Of a stretch of DNA of 64,000 nt, positions 37,601-45,971 are shown in pieces. The position numbers and the translations under genes were made by a program. The stretch's first letter is position 1. Each line of letters begins with the position of its first letter. The notes beneath the pieces were generated by a model that was given only the letters and a program-made list of their open reading frames with translations, ran no database searches and was not told the origin of the DNA. Source of the stretch: Aureimonas psammosilenae (GTDB lineage Bacteria; Pseudomonadota; Alphaproteobacteria; Rhizobiales; Rhizobiaceae); assembly GCF_009176975.1 (NCBI RefSeq), contig NZ_WEZG01000005.1, positions 62,001-126,000 on the forward strand, in the 5' to 3' direction.

Positions 37601-37768
37601 GAGCGCCCGCACGGCGCGGCGCGTCGGCAGGTAGACGGTGAGGTTGGCGAGCGCCAAAGGATCGTCGCGGAACCGGCGGCCGGGCAGAATACGCCCGTCG
37701 AGAATGCCTTGCGCAAGCGTGCGAAGGAAAGGCAGGCCGGGCGCGATGGAATGAATATTGGCGGGCAT
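34622..37768 (-). CDS. addB: Double-strand break repair protein AddB
   Basis: The 1048-residue protein has the alphaproteobacterial AddB pattern: MPANIHSIAPGLPFLRTLAQ at the start, VYLPTRRAVRALGQEF in place of a strict Walker A, and a C-terminal nuclease with GYADRIDVMADGRVEIIDFK. It partners AddA and supplies the second nuclease site. It overlaps addA by four bases. In many relatives murU directly precedes addB; here a toxin-antitoxin pair intervenes, leaving a 60-base gap. Confidence 0.95.
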   Translation of the reverse strand: MPANIHSIAPGLPFLRTLAQGILDGRILPGRRFRDDPLALANLTVYLPTRRAVRALGQEFALALGGETAILPAIRTLGEGDETALLPEPAGLATLTPVIGATERQILIARFVRQWKTRITGVAGGLFEGEDIVLPVSSADALWLSRDLARLFDEVETEGTTLTALAGLAPERLAGWWQLTLTFLQILTEHWPAILAERGVMDEARAKNERILAEAERLVREEGKGPVVVAGSTAISPATLTLMRGVANRSDGALVLPGLDRFLDDASFDAIRAGGEMRLSGSAPGHPQYVMKRMLTGLLVSREAVDHLAPPDEAPLSAREAFVSDAMRPAATTDRWGEPGHRHPPKAFEGLALIEAENEREEALAIAVAMRDALSDPKATVALTTPNRSLARRVCSELERFGVKANDSAGRPLGATPPGTLMSLALDCALRPGDPVALVALLKHPLVRLGHSAVEARRAARAIEILALRGNVGTADAARICSILDEAIKVFDRQAHDAATGPAPRIARAVRLVLEDDRKLACDVARKLEAALMPLIELRGGREAEVQAFAVALTRSLEALACDEEGAPTPFYATETGAAAAEFLRKLVSCPETGFAFPPTELPDVLEALVAAEGVRPRGGLSGRAFIWGALESRLQHVDVIILGGLNEGVWPQRSTSDAFLSRLMRAEVMLEPPERLIGLAAHDIQMALGMERVLMTRSTRSEGAPTIASRWLQRLLTLAGEAGAKQMREEGRTFLHHACLLDEAKSGLPRAERPAPVPPKARRLDRYSVTEVERLIRDPYAVHARRVLKLEPFPELMRSHGAADRGNLFHAILADYAKSGADPAAPDAETRLLAVAAEHFEKEALPKEIEAVWWPRMETLATNYIVWERGRTERVVHRLVETRGETRFEDIGVTLTGYADRIDVMADGRVEIIDFKTGVNPSVRQARVLLAPQLPLEGAMAKRGAFADTKGPVGEVSELSYVRLRERELIEEGLSHENRKTGETITGDDLSEEALHRFRDLAAFYADAETPFLSRARPFLQSDLSGDYDHLARVREWAVGDDEEEME

Positions 37769-37828
37769 GGGATGGTCCGAAAACTTAACTGTCGGATGCC
37801 GGAAGGGACGCTGAACTCGATCGAGCGG

Positions 37829-38122
37829 TCAAGAACCGGGAAACGTTTCCGGCCAGCGCCGCGCTGCGTGGAAGATCGCCACAATCTCGATGCGCTCCCG
37901 CAAACGGTAGACGATCAGATAGGGCGTCCCGCGAACACGCAGGCGGCGCGTGCGGCCATCCGGGCTTTGGGGGCCGAGCTTGGGATGATAGGCCACGGAC
38001 CCGGCCGCTTCTATGATGCGAAGCACGATCTTCTCGGCCGCTTTCGGCCTGTCGACCGCGATATGAGCGGCGATCTGGTCGAGATCGCGAAGCGCGTCGT
38101 CCAGCCAGATGACATCATCCAT
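37829..38122 (-). CDS. RelE/ParE superfamily toxin (second pair)
   Basis: The 97-residue protein opens DVIWLDDALRDLDQIAAHIA and ends with RRLRVRGTPYLIVYRLRERI and a strand EIVAIFHAARRWP, typical of the ParE/RelE fold. Its ATG at 38122 overlaps the antitoxin gene by eight bases. It probably poisons gyrase or translation when unbound. It lies between murU and addB, the second such intrusion into a conserved operon in this window. Confidence 0.9.
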   Translation of the reverse strand: MDDVIWLDDALRDLDQIAAHIAVDRPKAAEKIVLRIIEAAGSVAYHPKLGPQSPDGRTRRLRVRGTPYLIVYRLRERIEIVAIFHAARRWPETFPGS

Positions 38123-38303
38123 TGCGGATGTATTTGCCGATTACGGCGCGGACCTCTTCGGCGGAAGCGAAGCGCCCTTCGTCGGCCGCCTTCAGCCGCT
38201 CTTCCACCCGCTGCTCCTGCCATGCGCGAATGTCGGCGGGCGCCTCGCTGGCAACAGATAATGGGGCTTCGTCCGGTGCCGAAGGGCGGGGCGTCTGCGT
38301 CAT
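38115..38303 (-). CDS. Short antitoxin of the second ParE-type pair
   Basis: The 62-residue protein starts at ATG 38303. Only its second half looks conserved: VEERLKAADEGRFASAEEVR followed by VIGKYIRNG, which resembles the C-terminal toxin-binding tail of ParD/RHH-type antitoxins. The N-terminal half is short and proline/alanine-rich with no obvious DNA-binding fold, so it may not repress its operon. The upstream extension of the frame to 38498 overlaps murU and is rejected. Confidence 0.7.
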   Translation of the reverse strand: MTQTPRPSAPDEAPLSVASEAPADIRAWQEQRVEERLKAADEGRFASAEEVRAVIGKYIRNG

Positions 38304-38379
38304 GGGGCGATCATGCCACGCAAAGCGTGGCGACGGCAACGCTTGGGACACGCGGAAGCTTGGACGTTTGGTTGGCCCG

Positions 38380-39114
38380 TCAGGCCGCGCTTGTCTGGAA
38401 CACGGCTTCGGCTTCGGGGATCGCTTCGGGCGTGCCGACGGTGATCCAAAGGCCGTCGAGGCGGACGCCGAACAAGGTGCCTTTCTCGATGGCGGCATCG
38501 AACAGGCGGTTCAGCGAGAATTTCTCTTCCGCCATGCCGGCGAAGAGTTCGGGCTTCAGGATCGCCGCGCCGGCATAGATGAAGGGCGACATGTCGCGTT
38601 CGGGCACGCGGGCGAGACGGCCTTCGGCATCCATCACGAAGTCGCCGCGACCCTCGTAGCCGGTGGCCTGCCGCATGTCGGCGATGAGAAGCAGGATGTC
38701 CATCCGCTCCGGCTCCCAGAGTTCGGCCATGAGCTGGAGGTTGTCGCGGTAGCCGTCGATCCAGAAGGTGTCGGCGTTGAGGACGTAGAACGGGTCGGGG
38801 CCGATGAGCGGCAGGGCCCGCACGATGCCGCCGCCCGATTCCAGAAGCGTGTCGCGCTCGTCCGAGATGGCGATCTCGAGGCCTTCGCGCCGGCGTAAGT
38901 GCGCCTGCATCAGGTCGGCGAGGTAATGGACGTTCACCACGGCGCGGCGGACGCCCGCGCGCTCCAGCGCGTCGAGGCCGTAGTCGATCAGCGCCTTGCC
39001 CTTGATCTCCACGAGGGGCTTGGGGATGGTCGAGGTGATCGGCCGCATCCTTTTGCCGAGGCCGGCGGCGAGAACCATCGCGGTGGAAGGGCTGGCGGTC
39101 GGGCGGGTGTTCAT
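38380..39114 (-). CDS. murU: Sugar-1-phosphate nucleotidyltransferase, MurU-like (MurNAc-1-P uridylyltransferase)
   Basis: The 244-residue protein has the nucleotidyltransferase signature AMVLAAGLGKRMRPIT and KPLVEIKGKALIDYGLDAL, and later VLNADTFWIDG. Its tight pairing with AmgK supports the MurU role: turning recycled MurNAc-1-phosphate into UDP-MurNAc. The start overlaps the tsaE/amgK stop by four bases (ATGA at 39111-39114). A 76-base gap separates it from the toxin-antitoxin pair. Specificity comes from context rather than residues. Confidence 0.85.
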   Translation of the reverse strand: MNTRPTASPSTAMVLAAGLGKRMRPITSTIPKPLVEIKGKALIDYGLDALERAGVRRAVVNVHYLADLMQAHLRRREGLEIAISDERDTLLESGGGIVRALPLIGPDPFYVLNADTFWIDGYRDNLQLMAELWEPERMDILLLIADMRQATGYEGRGDFVMDAEGRLARVPERDMSPFIYAGAAILKPELFAGMAEEKFSLNRLFDAAIEKGTLFGVRLDGLWITVGTPEAIPEAEAVFQTSAA

Positions 39115-40673
39115 CGGGCGGATGGGTCCGTCGTTTCCAAGCCGAGGATGCCCCAGCTCGAATAAAGGTCGCGAAGCGCCGCCAGCGCGGGATGTTCGAG
39201 GCTGCGGCGGAGATAGGCCGATACACGCGGTATGTGACGGCGATAGAACGGCTTGCCGTCGCGCTTTTCGAGACGCACGAAGATGCCGAGGATCTTGGTG
39301 GCGCGCTGCGCCGCCATCATCGCATAGGCCTGGCGGAAAGCCGCTTCGTCGAAGGTAGCATCGGCGGCATGGCGCGCGGCGAGATAGGAGGACAGAAGCC
39401 GGTTCTCGAAATCCGGCGCGATGTCCACCCGCGCGTCCTGCGCGAGCGAGGCCAGATCATAGGCGGAGGGACCGATCATCGCGTCCTGGAAGTCGATCAG
39501 GCCGACGCGGTCGAGGCCCTCTCGGTCGCCTCGCCAGATGACGTTCGGCGAATGAACGTCGCGCAGAAGAAGCGAGCGCTCCGCCTCGTCGAGACGCGCG
39601 AAGAGGTCGCCCCATACCGCCAGAAAAACCTGCCGTTCGCCGATCGATGCCGGGCGGCCGAAGACGTCGGGCAGATACCAGTCGAGCAGCATCTCCACCT
39701 CGATGCCCATGGCCGTGTGGTCGAAGGGCGGCACGGTGTGCGAGCGGCCGGGCGCGAGCGCCACGACGGGATCGATCGCCTGGGCGTGGAGATGGGCAAG
39801 GGCGAGCGCCGTCGCCTCATAACGCTCGAAGACGGGCAGACCATCGTCCGACAGCATGGTCTCGGTGCCGAGATGCTCGATCACGAGGAAGCCCGCGTCG
39901 AGGTCGCGCCCGAGAATGGCGGGAGCAGCGAAGCCGTGATCGCGCAGGAGCTTGTCCACGGCCACGAAGGGCAGGACGTCCTCGGCAAGATGCGCGATGC
40001 GGCTATAGGGAAGGCTGTTTCGGATGGGCGGGCCGTTCGGGCGCTTGGGCGAATCCATCACGATCACCGGCTGCCCGCCCATCGAAGCGGTCTCGTAGCG
40101 GCGGGAGGAGGCATCGCCGAACAAGCGGCGGCGATCCGAAGGCGAGGGGGCGATGCCTTCCAGAAAATCGCGCAGTTGAAGGCTGCGGGCAGCGCGCTCG
40201 ACGGCTTCGGCGGTACCGGACAAAGTCGCCCGGCGACCCGCGCCGTCCAGCTCAATGGCGATGTCGAGCGTGGCGCGACCGAGAAGCGTGGGCGCGCGCT
40301 CCGGCCACTCCACGATCACGAGGCCCGTTTCCAGCATTTCCTCGATCCCGAGTTCGTCCGCTTCCGACTCGTCGCCGAGGCGGTAAAGGTCGAGATGGGA
40401 TACGGGCGGGGCGGTGTCGTAGCTCTGCACGAGCGTATAGGTCGGCGAGGGGACTTCGAGGTCCGGATCGCCCGCCAGGGCGCGGATCAGAGCGCGGGCC
40501 AGCGTCGACTTGCCGGCCCCGAGCCCGCCGCGAAGCGCGACGGCGTCGCCCGCCCGCACGATCATCGCGAGATCCTCGCCGAAGCGGCGGGTCGCCGCCT
40601 CGTCGGCGAGATGGATGTGGCGAACGGACGTGGCGGCCTCCCCGGCAAACTTCTCGGCCGGCGACGCGCTCAT
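39111..40673 (-). CDS. Fusion of TsaE (tRNA t6A ATPase subunit) and AmgK-like sugar kinase
   Basis: The 520-residue protein has two parts. Residues 1 to about 160 are TsaE-like, with P-loop GGLGAGKSTLARAL and PSPTYTLVQSYD...HLDLYRL, needed for t6A37 in tRNA. From about 175 on is an aminoglycoside-phosphotransferase fold with RDVHSPNVIW and GLIDFQDAMIGPSAYDLASL, matching AmgK, the anomeric MurNAc/GlcNAc kinase. Joining the two is a known arrangement in this order. It lies between divL (four-base overlap) and murU (four-base overlap), so kinase and uridylyltransferase work as a pair. Confidence 0.93.
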   Translation of the reverse strand: MSASPAEKFAGEAATSVRHIHLADEAATRRFGEDLAMIVRAGDAVALRGGLGAGKSTLARALIRALAGDPDLEVPSPTYTLVQSYDTAPPVSHLDLYRLGDESEADELGIEEMLETGLVIVEWPERAPTLLGRATLDIAIELDGAGRRATLSGTAEAVERAARSLQLRDFLEGIAPSPSDRRRLFGDASSRRYETASMGGQPVIVMDSPKRPNGPPIRNSLPYSRIAHLAEDVLPFVAVDKLLRDHGFAAPAILGRDLDAGFLVIEHLGTETMLSDDGLPVFERYEATALALAHLHAQAIDPVVALAPGRSHTVPPFDHTAMGIEVEMLLDWYLPDVFGRPASIGERQVFLAVWGDLFARLDEAERSLLLRDVHSPNVIWRGDREGLDRVGLIDFQDAMIGPSAYDLASLAQDARVDIAPDFENRLLSSYLAARHAADATFDEAAFRQAYAMMAAQRATKILGIFVRLEKRDGKPFYRRHIPRVSAYLRRSLEHPALAALRDLYSSWGILGLETTDPSAR

Positions 40674-43195
40674 TCGGCGGCGTCCGACAACTCGTCGCGC
40701 ATCCCGTTCGGGAAACGGCAGATGACGGTGGTTCCGCCTTCGCGGCTCGACTGCACATCCACCGCGCCGTGATGAAGTTCCACGAAGCTCTTGACGATGG
40801 ACAAGCCGAGGCCCGCGCCGGAATGGCGGCCGCCCACGGGATCGGCCTCGAAGCGGCCGAAGATGCGGGCGATCTGGTCGGGCGCGATGCCGGGGCCGCG
40901 GTCGCGCACCTTGAACAGGACGTCGTTGCCCTGCCGTTCGGCCACGAGATCGATGACGGAGCCGGTCGGCGCGAAGTTCGCGGCATTGGACAGGAGGTTG
41001 AACAGGACCTGCACGACGCGGTGCTCGTCGGCGCGGAAGGAACGCCCGGCGCGCGCCACGTCGAGGGCGACGGAAAGATCGTTCTCGCGTAGGCGGTCGC
41101 CGATCCCTTCCACCGCCTTTTCGGCGGCCTTGTCGATCTCGACCTCGGAGATTTCGAGATCCATCGTGCCGGCATCGATGGAGGCGAGGTCCAGGATGTC
41201 GTTGACGATGGTCATCAGGGCGGCGGTGGAAACCGAGATGTAATCGAGATACTCGGCCTGACGGTCGTTCAAGGGGCCGGTCTCGGCAGCCCGCAGGAGC
41301 GCCGAGAATCCGATGATGTTGGTGAGCGGCGAGCGAAGCTCGTAGTTCACGTGCTTGACGAAATCGGTCTTCACGCGGTCGGCCATTTCCAGCGCGTCGT
41401 TGCGCTCGCGCAGCATGCGCTCGGCCCTTCGCGCGTCGGTCATGTCGGTGAAGGTCAGCATCGTCTGCCCGTTCGGCAGAGGCACGATGCCGTAGGACTG
41501 GATGCGCCCGTCGGAAAGCTGGAACTCGCCGCTCTGATTGCGGCGCTCGCCCTCGTCGAAGGCCGTGACGGCCCGCACGAAGCCGGTCCAGTCGATGCCG
41601 GGCTCACCATTGGCGGGCGCGAGGATCGCGACGTCCACGGCCTTGCCGATGGCTTTGATATGGGGCTTGGCCTGCACGAATTCGGGCGTCATGCCCCAGA
41701 GTTCGGCGAAGGAGGGGTTCGACAAGCGAAGCCGGCCGTCCGGCCCGAACACGGAGACCGCCTCGTTGAGATAATCGAGCGTTTCGCCCTGGAGGCGCAC
41801 AAGGGCGTTGAGACGGCTTTCGAGTTCCAGCTTTTCCGTCAGGTCCTCGAAGATCCAGGTCGCGCCGCCTTGCGGGGCGGGGCTGGCGAAAACGCGAAGC
41901 GTGCGCCCGTCGGCCAGATGCCAAAGCGTTTCGGTGGGCTGCGTGGCGCGATAAGCGGCAAGGATCTCGTTCTTCAACTCGCGAAGCGGGCGGTCTTCCG
42001 GCAGGACGCCGCGCGAGCGCAGGTGGTCCATCATCGAGACCTGATCGGGATGGCCGTCGAGATAAACGCTGGTGAGGCCGAAAAGCTTCTGGAAGGCGGC
42101 GTTGTGATAAACGAGGAGCGTCTTGTCGTCGAACTTGGCGATCGCGGTGGTGAGCTGGTCCAGCGTCTGCGAATGGTTGGCGGCGGTTTGGCGCAGTTCC
42201 ATGCGCACGGCCTCGGCTTCCGACACGTCGATGGCCGCGCCCCCGGTGCCGAGCGGGCCGGCGGCTTCCACCACGGAGAAGTTGCGCCGGTCGGCATCCA
42301 CCACGGCCGACAGGCGCTCGCGCACATGGCCCTTGGCGGCGACCGTGGCGGCGATGGTCGCGCGGTCGCGCTCGCCGAGGAACTCCACCTGCCGGCGCAC
42401 GGCATCCTGCGGGTCGCTGGCTTCCACGGCCGCCGCATAGGCGCGGTTGACCCAGGCGAGGCGTCCTTCGCGGTTGCGCAGCCAGACCGCCACGTCGAGA
42501 TCGTCGCAAAGCGCCTGGAGGGTGGTGATGGTCGCGTCCGCCATCTCGTAGTCGTCGCGCAGGAGCGCCAGTTCCTCGCGAAGGCCCCCGAGGGCGGAGA
42601 AGCGCACCACGGCATGCGTTCCGACCGCCCGGCCGCTGGCTTCCACCGGCGTGCCGCCCGGAACGCCGAGGATCATGCGGAAAGTCTCGGCGCGGTCCTT
42701 CAAGCGGCCGATGGCGGCGTCGAGTCGGCGCGCCGAATCCCCTTGCAGCCACGCCTCGAAGGACAGGAATCGCTTCGGATCGGCGGGGGTGCCGGCGCCC
42801 GTCGGCAGGCAGCCGAAGACTTCCGGCGCCTGGCCGGCGGTGAAGACGATCACCCGCTGGTCGTCGTCGGCCAGCAATTCGCCGCGCCGCTCGGAGTCGG
42901 TGCGCTTTTCTTCCAGAAGGCTCTTCAGCCGGACATTTTCGGCTTCCGTCAGCGTCTGCTGGCGCAGAAGCCAGACGAGGGTGAGCATGCCGAAGGCCAC
43001 CGCCATGGCCAGAAGCGCCAGCATCAGCGTCTCGTGCGGCGTCATGCCCATGTCCAGGGCGTTGACGGTCTCCTGCGCCCGGCACGGCGCGGCCACGAGA
43101 ACGAGCACGCTCGCCGTCGCCAAGCCGCAGGCGGCCGACGACGGGCGGGCAGCCGAATGCCGTCCGCGCATCGGCATCGATAGACCCGAAGGCAT
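40670..43195 (-). CDS. divL: DivL-like sensor kinase with tyrosine in place of the phospho-acceptor histidine
   Basis: The 841-residue protein has a transmembrane segment (about 57-78), several PAS-like regions (about 220-590), a HisKA domain and a HATPase domain ending with GAGLGLSIVKSFVELHHG. The H-box reads NYELRSPLTNIIGF, so Tyr618 replaces the usual His (codon TAC on the minus strand, 41342-41344). This is the defining feature of DivL, the essential CckA/DivK-linked cell-cycle regulator of Caulobacter and rhizobia. The ATG at 43195 leads into a hydrophobic stretch; upstream in-frame codons are unlikely. It precedes tsaE/amgK with a four-base overlap. Confidence 0.9.
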   Translation of the reverse strand: MPSGLSMPMRGRHSAARPSSAACGLATASVLVLVAAPCRAQETVNALDMGMTPHETLMLALLAMAVAFGMLTLVWLLRQQTLTEAENVRLKSLLEEKRTDSERRGELLADDDQRVIVFTAGQAPEVFGCLPTGAGTPADPKRFLSFEAWLQGDSARRLDAAIGRLKDRAETFRMILGVPGGTPVEASGRAVGTHAVVRFSALGGLREELALLRDDYEMADATITTLQALCDDLDVAVWLRNREGRLAWVNRAYAAAVEASDPQDAVRRQVEFLGERDRATIAATVAAKGHVRERLSAVVDADRRNFSVVEAAGPLGTGGAAIDVSEAEAVRMELRQTAANHSQTLDQLTTAIAKFDDKTLLVYHNAAFQKLFGLTSVYLDGHPDQVSMMDHLRSRGVLPEDRPLRELKNEILAAYRATQPTETLWHLADGRTLRVFASPAPQGGATWIFEDLTEKLELESRLNALVRLQGETLDYLNEAVSVFGPDGRLRLSNPSFAELWGMTPEFVQAKPHIKAIGKAVDVAILAPANGEPGIDWTGFVRAVTAFDEGERRNQSGEFQLSDGRIQSYGIVPLPNGQTMLTFTDMTDARRAERMLRERNDALEMADRVKTDFVKHVNYELRSPLTNIIGFSALLRAAETGPLNDRQAEYLDYISVSTAALMTIVNDILDLASIDAGTMDLEISEVEIDKAAEKAVEGIGDRLRENDLSVALDVARAGRSFRADEHRVVQVLFNLLSNAANFAPTGSVIDLVAERQGNDVLFKVRDRGPGIAPDQIARIFGRFEADPVGGRHSGAGLGLSIVKSFVELHHGAVDVQSSREGGTTVICRFPNGMRDELSDAAE

Positions 43196-43342
43196 TCCGT
43201 TGTCCCCTTCGCCGCATCCCGAACCGGCAGCACGAAACTGCCACCCCGGCACCCGTCCCCGTACGGGTGCCGCGATTCGGCCATCATTAACCATGTTGGG
43301 AGATAGGCCTATCGCAGGAATGCGACACCTCTTCCGAAACGA

Positions 43343-43374
43343 AAAAAGCCGCCGCATCGAAGCGATGCGACGGC
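43343..43374 (-). terminator. Intrinsic terminator after ahcY
   Basis: On the minus strand a 12-base stem (43363-43374 against 43348-43359, one mismatch, loop of three) is followed by a run of six T residues (43342-43347 region on the complementary strand). It lies about 30 bases after the ahcY stop and so separates ahcY from divL. Confidence 0.8.
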
Positions 43375-43402
43375 CCTCGAAACGAAGCGGTTTTTGACGG
43401 GG

Positions 43403-44830
43403 TCAGTAGCGATAATGCTCTGATTTATATGGGCCCTGCGGGGTCACGCCGATATACGAGGCTTGGGCGTCGGAAAGTTCCGTCAGCCTTGCGCCGAGCT
43501 TGCCGAGGTGAAGACGGGCGACCTTCTCGTCCAGATGCTTGGGCAGGACATAGACCTGGTTGTCGTATTTCTCGCCCTTGGTGAAGAGCTCGATCTGCGC
43601 CAGCGTCTGGTTGGTGAAGGACGCCGACATCACGAAGCTCGGATGGCCGGTCGCGTTGCCGAGATTGAGGAGCCGGCCTTCCGACAGAAGCAGCATGCGC
43701 TTGCCGTCCGGGAACTCCACCATGTCCACTTGGGGTTTGATGTTGACCCATTTCAGGTTGCGCAAAGCCGCCACCTGAATCTCGTTGTCGAAATGGCCGA
43801 TATTGCCGACGATCGCCATGTCCTTCAGCGACCGCATGTGGTCGAGCGTGACGACGTCCTTGTTGCCGGTCGTGGTGATCACGATGTCGGCGGTGGGAGC
43901 GGCGTCCTCCAGCGTCACGACCTCGAAGCCGTCCATCGCCGCCTGAAGGGCGCAGATCGGATCGACCTCCGTCACTTTCACGCGTGCCCCGGCCCCGACG
44001 AGCGAAGCGGCCGAGCCCTTGCCGACATCGCCGTAGCCGCAGACCACAGCGACCTTGCCGGCCATCATCACGTCGGTCGCGCGGCGGATGCCGTCGACGA
44101 GCGATTCCTTGCAGCCGTACTTGTTGTCGAACTTCGACTTGGTGACCGAGTCGTTGACGTTGATCGCCGGGAAGGGGAGGAGGCCCTTCTTCTGAAGCTG
44201 GTAGAGACGGTTGACGCCGGTGGTGGTTTCTTCCGTCACGCCGCGGATTGCGTCGCGCTGGCGGGTGAAGAAGCCGGGCGTCGCGGCCATGCGCTTCCTG
44301 ATCTGGCGAATGAGGATTTCCTCCTCCTCGCTTTCCGGGCTCGACAGCACGTCCTCGCCGGCTTCCGCGCGCGCGCCGAGAAGGATGTACATCGTGGCGT
44401 CGCCGCCATCGTCGAGGATCATGTTGGAAGGCTGGCCGTCCGGCCACTGGAAGATGCGGTCCGTATAGGTCCAGTAGTCCTCGAGGCTCTCGCCCTTGAT
44501 CGCGAAGACCGGCGTGCCGGTCGCAGCGATGGCGGCGGCGGCGTGGTCCTGCGTGGAAAAGATGTTGCAGGACGCCCAGCGCACATCCGCGCCGAGCGCC
44601 TGAAGCGTCTCAATGAGCACTGCAGTCTGGATGGTCATGTGCAGCGAGCCGGTGATGCGCGCGCCGGTCAGCGGCTTGTCGGCGCCGAACTCCTCGCGGC
44701 AGGCCATGAGGCCCGGCATCTCGGTTTCGGCGATGGTGATCTCCTTGCGGCCCCAATCGGCGAGCGCAAGGTCCTTGACCACATGGTCCTGGCCGGCGCT
44801 CGGGCCGACTTCGTTCGGAAGGGCAGACAT
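43403..44830 (-). CDS. ahcY: Adenosylhomocysteinase
   Basis: The 475-residue protein hydrolyses S-adenosylhomocysteine to adenosine and homocysteine, clearing the inhibitor of methyltransferases. The NAD-binding loop is [20 protein letters not shown], and the C-terminus KSEHYRY is the family end. Other signature segments are [15 protein letters not shown] and [13 protein letters not shown]. Its leader contains an imperfect palindrome that could be a SahR operator. Confidence 0.98.
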   Translation of the reverse strand: MSALPNEVGPSAGQDHVVKDLALADWGRKEITIAETEMPGLMACREEFGADKPLTGARITGSLHMTIQTAVLIETLQALGADVRWASCNIFSTQDHAAAAIAATGTPVFAIKGESLEDYWTYTDRIFQWPDGQPSNMILDDGGDATMYILLGARAEAGEDVLSSPESEEEEILIRQIRKRMAATPGFFTRQRDAIRGVTEETTTGVNRLYQLQKKGLLPFPAINVNDSVTKSKFDNKYGCKESLVDGIRRATDVMMAGKVAVVCGYGDVGKGSAASLVGAGARVKVTEVDPICALQAAMDGFEVVTLEDAAPTADIVITTTGNKDVVTLDHMRSLKDMAIVGNIGHFDNEIQVAALRNLKWVNIKPQVDMVEFPDGKRMLLLSEGRLLNLGNATGHPSFVMSASFTNQTLAQIELFTKGEKYDNQVYVLPKHLDEKVARLHLGKLGARLTELSDAQASYIGVTPQGPYKSEHYRY

Positions 44831-44893
44831 AGCTTGGCATCCTCGGACAAAATCGCCGCGAGGACTATCAGTCCCTCAAGTGCCGGGCAAGGG

Positions 44894-44915
44894 ACATAAA
44901 GACTTCCTTATATGT
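44894..44915 (-). promoter_or_regulatory. Candidate SahR-type operator upstream of ahcY
   Basis: Arms ACATAAAG and TTATATGT enclose a six-base centre, giving a 22-base imperfect palindrome (6 of 8 arm positions match) in the 106-base HPr-ahcY gap. Such AT-rich palindromes precede S-adenosylmethionine-cycle genes of alphaproteobacteria and are bound by the ArsR-family regulator SahR (recollection). The regulator gene is not in this window. Confidence 0.45.
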
Positions 44916-44936
44916 TTCTATGGCGCGCGAAGGCGC

Positions 44937-45239
44937 TCAGGCATCCTCGCCGAACCGGTCCGCCACCAGGCGTTCGATGGCGTCCAGCGCTTCCAGCGCC
45001 TCGCGCCCCTTGGCGGAAACCTCGATCGTGGTGCCGATGCCGGCCGCCAGCATCATCAGGCCCATGATCGACATGCCGCCGACGCTCATGCCGTCGCGCG
45101 ACACGGTGATCTCGGCGTCGAACCGCTCGGCCACCTGCACGAACTTCGCCGAAGCGCGGGCATGGAGGCCGCGCCGGTTGACGATGGGCAGCGTGCGCGT
45201 GGCCGGCGCGGCTGCGTTGTCCTCATGCCCTTGCGACAA
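44937..45239 (-). CDS. HPr-family phosphocarrier protein of the nitrogen-type PTS
   Basis: The 100-residue protein has the HPr active site NRRGLHARASAKF with phospho-His26 and the regulatory serine region GGMSIMGLMMLAA with Ser57, the target expected for HprK. It has a 12-residue N-terminal extension. It takes phosphate from enzyme I and passes it to EIIA proteins; in rhizobia this chain regulates rather than transports sugar. It is encoded 33 bases after the EIIA(Man) gene and just before ahcY. Confidence 0.93.
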   Translation of the reverse strand: MSQGHEDNAAAPATRTLPIVNRRGLHARASAKFVQVAERFDAEITVSRDGMSVGGMSIMGLMMLAAGIGTTIEVSAKGREALEALDAIERLVADRFGEDA

Positions 45240-45272
45240 ATGCTTATCGTCTTTCTTCGGATGCGATGCCGG

Positions 45273-45674
45273 TCACTGGCCGCTGAGGATCCGGCTCGCG
45301 ACGTTGATGTATTTGCGGCCCGCTTCCTGGGCGCAGCGCAGAACGTCGTCGATGTCGCGATCCTGGCGGATGCTGGCCAGCTTGATCAGCATCGGCAGGT
45401 TCATGCCCGCCAGAACGTCGACGCGCCCGCTTTCCATCACGGAGATGGCGAGGTTGGAGGGCGTGCCGCCGAACATATCGGTGACGATCACGATGCCCTT
45501 GCCCCGGTCGGCGCGGTTCACGGCGGCGATGATGTCGCTGCGCCTTTGTTCCATGTCGTCCTCGGGGCCGATCGAGATCGTCTCGAAAGCCTCCTGGGGG
45601 CCGACGACGTGCTCCACGGCGTGGCGGAACTCGTCCGCGAGCCGGCCGTGGGTGACAAGAACGACACCGATCAT
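45273..45674 (-). CDS. manX: Mannose-family PTS EIIA protein
   Basis: The 133-residue protein opens MIGVVLVTHGRLADEF, with His9 as the phosphorylation site, and has IVIVTDMFGGTPSNLAI, both hallmarks of the EIIA(Man) family. No EIIB, EIIC or EIID genes are present, so the protein is likely regulatory, fed by HPr. The ATG at 45674 fits relatives; the upstream extension to 45800 is not conserved. It lies between hprK and HPr. Confidence 0.93.
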   Translation of the reverse strand: MIGVVLVTHGRLADEFRHAVEHVVGPQEAFETISIGPEDDMEQRRSDIIAAVNRADRGKGIVIVTDMFGGTPSNLAISVMESGRVDVLAGMNLPMLIKLASIRQDRDIDDVLRCAQEAGRKYINVASRILSGQ

Positions 45675-45971
45675 GCGTGGCGGTCCGCGCGTTGCGGGCG
45701 GGAAGATATCATGCTGCTGGATGCGTCGCGTTCTTGCCGGCGAGATCGCCGATCTACGTAAGCCATGCGGCCTTCCGGTTGGGTTGTTTCGGCCGGCCAC
45801 CGATTGCCCGATGTCCGTCCGTTCCTCAAATGGCGACGCCTCGACCTCTTCGCGAGACCGCGACGTTGCGCCATCCGTCCCGGTAGCCGTCGATCATGCG
45901 CAGAAACGCGTCATCTTCGCAACGTTTGCCGCCGGCGGAAGCGCGTTACGCAGGCAACTCCCACGCATTTG
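45675..45971. other. 297-base gap between hprK and the EIIA(Man) gene, nothing recognised
   Basis: The stretch separates two minus-strand genes. Open frames cross it but none has homology or a plausible start. No terminator-like hairpin with a T-run and no confident promoter was seen. The EIIA(Man) promoter is likely here, since the gap is long for an otherwise tight cluster. Confidence 0.4.

Noticed and set aside
44831-44936. SAH or SAM riboswitch upstream of ahcY
   Set aside because: No conserved core of a known SAH or SAM class was seen; an AT-rich palindrome is the more visible signal.
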